Of a DNA stretch of 64,000 nucleotides, positions 63,207 to 64,000 are shown one piece after another. The notes beneath the pieces are model-generated. The model saw only the letters and a list, made by a program, of their open reading frames with translations. It did not search any database and was not told where the DNA came from. Numbering within the stretch: the first letter of the stretch is position 1; each line of letters starts with the position of its first letter. The stretch lies in NCBI GenBank assembly GCA_944325505.1, contig CALVAJ010000002.1, positions 62,001 through 126,000 on the forward strand, given 5' to 3'. Origin of the DNA: an uncultured Bacteroidales bacterium. GTDB taxonomy: Bacteria > Bacteroidota > Bacteroidia > Bacteroidales > UBA932. The position numbers were made by a program, and so were the translations under genes.

Positions 63207-64000
63207 TTATCTGTATGTAATGGCCCTGTAGATATGATACTCCCCGTCCGCACCGGACCGGATGCATTCAGTCCAGTTGCCGTATTCGTCGAACGCCTTG
63301 TACTCTATCTTCATGTCGGAGCCGAAGCCCTCGTACCCCGGAGTATAGGCCGACTCCAGAAGACGGCCGGCAGAGTCATAGGTATAGAAAAGTTCTGTCT
63401 GGAGGGCATCCCCGGACCACGAGAGAGAAGAAGTCTTCTTCATCGGGAATTTCGGACTGTATCTGTCCTCTGTTCTGGATACGGTCCCGTCAGCGGATTT
63501 TTCTTCAGCAGTACATGAAAGAAGAATGCCTTTATCCTCATCCCAGGTGTAAGTCACTGCCCCCTCGGCAGTCTTTTCCCGGTTTTCTGAAGAACCTTCA
63601 TAATAAACGGCCGACTCGGTTACAGGGAGTCCGTTTCTGTAAGTGATTTCAGACTCACGGACAGATACCATTCCGTATGAGTTCTCCATGCTGTAAGTAT
63701 ACGCTCCGCCATCCCGGACTTCGAACAGGAAACTTACGGAAGCCTCCTGATCCGGCCCGTCTCCGGAAAATCCGGCCTTCACCGACACCACCCCGGGGAC
63801 AAGGGAAACTCCCGTACCAGTAATATCGAGAAGGGCATAGACTCCGCTCTCCCCGTATTCGAACGCATATTCGGCAACAGGGTCCGGCAGCATGTCGTAT
63901 TCCCGGACGGAAGATATCCTGCCCGAAGCATCGTAGCCGAATTCATATCTTGAAGTGGCGAAGAATCCGGCCTTGGTAGCCGGAGCGGACTTTGACGCCA
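63207..64000 (-). CDS. YD-repeat-like/DUF4595-like protein, 5' part outside window
   Basis: The frame is open to the right edge without a start, so about 264 codons of the C-terminal part are visible. It has repeated tyrosine-rich units of the kind YEFGYDASGRISS, FYTYDSAGRLLES and YKAFDEYGNWTECI, similar to RHS/YD repeats and to the exported DUF4595 lipoproteins of Bacteroidota. The signal region is not visible. Without the rest a closer call is not possible. Confidence 0.6.
   Translation of the reverse strand, partial: ASKSAPATKAGFFATSRYEFGYDASGRISSVREYDMLPDPVAEYAFEYGESGVYALLDITGTGVSLVPGVVSVKAGFSGDGPDQEASVSFLFEVRDGGAYTYSMENSYGMVSVRESEITYRNGLPVTESAVYYEGSSENREKTAEGAVTYTWDEDKGILLSCTAEEKSADGTVSRTEDRYSPKFPMKKTSSLSWSGDALQTELFYTYDSAGRLLESAYTPGYEGFGSDMKIEYKAFDEYGNWTECIRSGADGEYHIYRAITYR

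Overview
The window looks like a chromosomal segment of a Bacteroidales (Bacteroidota) bacterium of roughly 50% G+C. Signs are a SusC/SusD pair, BACON and FISUMP domains, DUF4270, DUF4294, DUF3098 and DUF1735 proteins, many short-signal lipoproteins, and promoters of the Bacteroidota type (TTTG or TTG, about 17-20 bases, then TAnnTTTG). The family or genus cannot be fixed from the sequence alone; Rikenellaceae is a guess. There is no integrase, phage, rRNA or CRISPR.

Layout. 1-1.5 kb: the 5' part of a LolD-like ABC ATPase, tRNA-Pro(TGG) with a textbook promoter and terminator, then a gene-free stretch that is almost entirely a 470-bp MITE-like element with terminal inverted repeats and flanking 6-bp direct repeats. 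1.5-2.9 kb: an SNF-family sodium symporter. 3.0-13.6 kb: a leftward polysaccharide-utilisation-type operon (SusC, SusD, DUF1735 lipoprotein, GH3 glycosidase, two phosphoesterases) whose promoter spacer contains a run of nine C. 13.9-15.5 kb: a divergent BACON/FISUMP surface lipoprotein. 15.6-25.5 kb: a rightward operon with a 43-codon ORF, two paralogous small leaderless proteins, a large lipoprotein with a transglutaminase-like core and a discoidin-like C-terminus, a MacB-like exporter (two permeases, ATPase, HlyD adaptor, TolC-like outer-membrane protein) and a beta-propeller lipoprotein. I regard it as the most interesting system here. It ends in a 29-bp hairpin shared with the converging ribosomal operon.

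25.6-36.2 kb (leftward): rplP-rpmC-rpsQ-rplN-rplX-rplE-rpsN-rpsH-rplF-rplR-rpsE-rpmD-rplO-secY-map-infA-rpmJ-rpsM-rpsK-rpsD-rpoA-rplQ, with its own promoter in front of rplP. The genes that normally precede rplP (rplC-rplD-rplW-rplB-rpsS-rplV-rpsC) lie 16 kb away at 52.4-56.3 kb, same strand, with their own promoter and end hairpin. The usual S10-spc-alpha superoperon is therefore split at rpsC/rplP, and rpsJ is not adjacent to rplC.

The 16-kb interval holds ordinary chromosomal genes: DUF4294, LpxH-like hydrolase, uppP, DUF3098, ftsX, a starch-synthase-like half protein, DUF4270 lipoprotein, acpP, pnuC, uvrC, a TlpA-type thioredoxin lipoprotein, and an operon of DUF5009 acyltransferase-like protein, Gfo/Idh/MocA oxidoreductase and a HEAT-DUF1080 fusion. 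56.4-58.8 kb: two tandem, paralogous sigma factor plus membrane-protein modules sharing an upstream motif. 58.9-64 kb: divergent metallophosphoesterases, a GH123/DUF4091-like glycosidase, a bidirectional terminator, and an incomplete YD-repeat-like protein running off the right edge.
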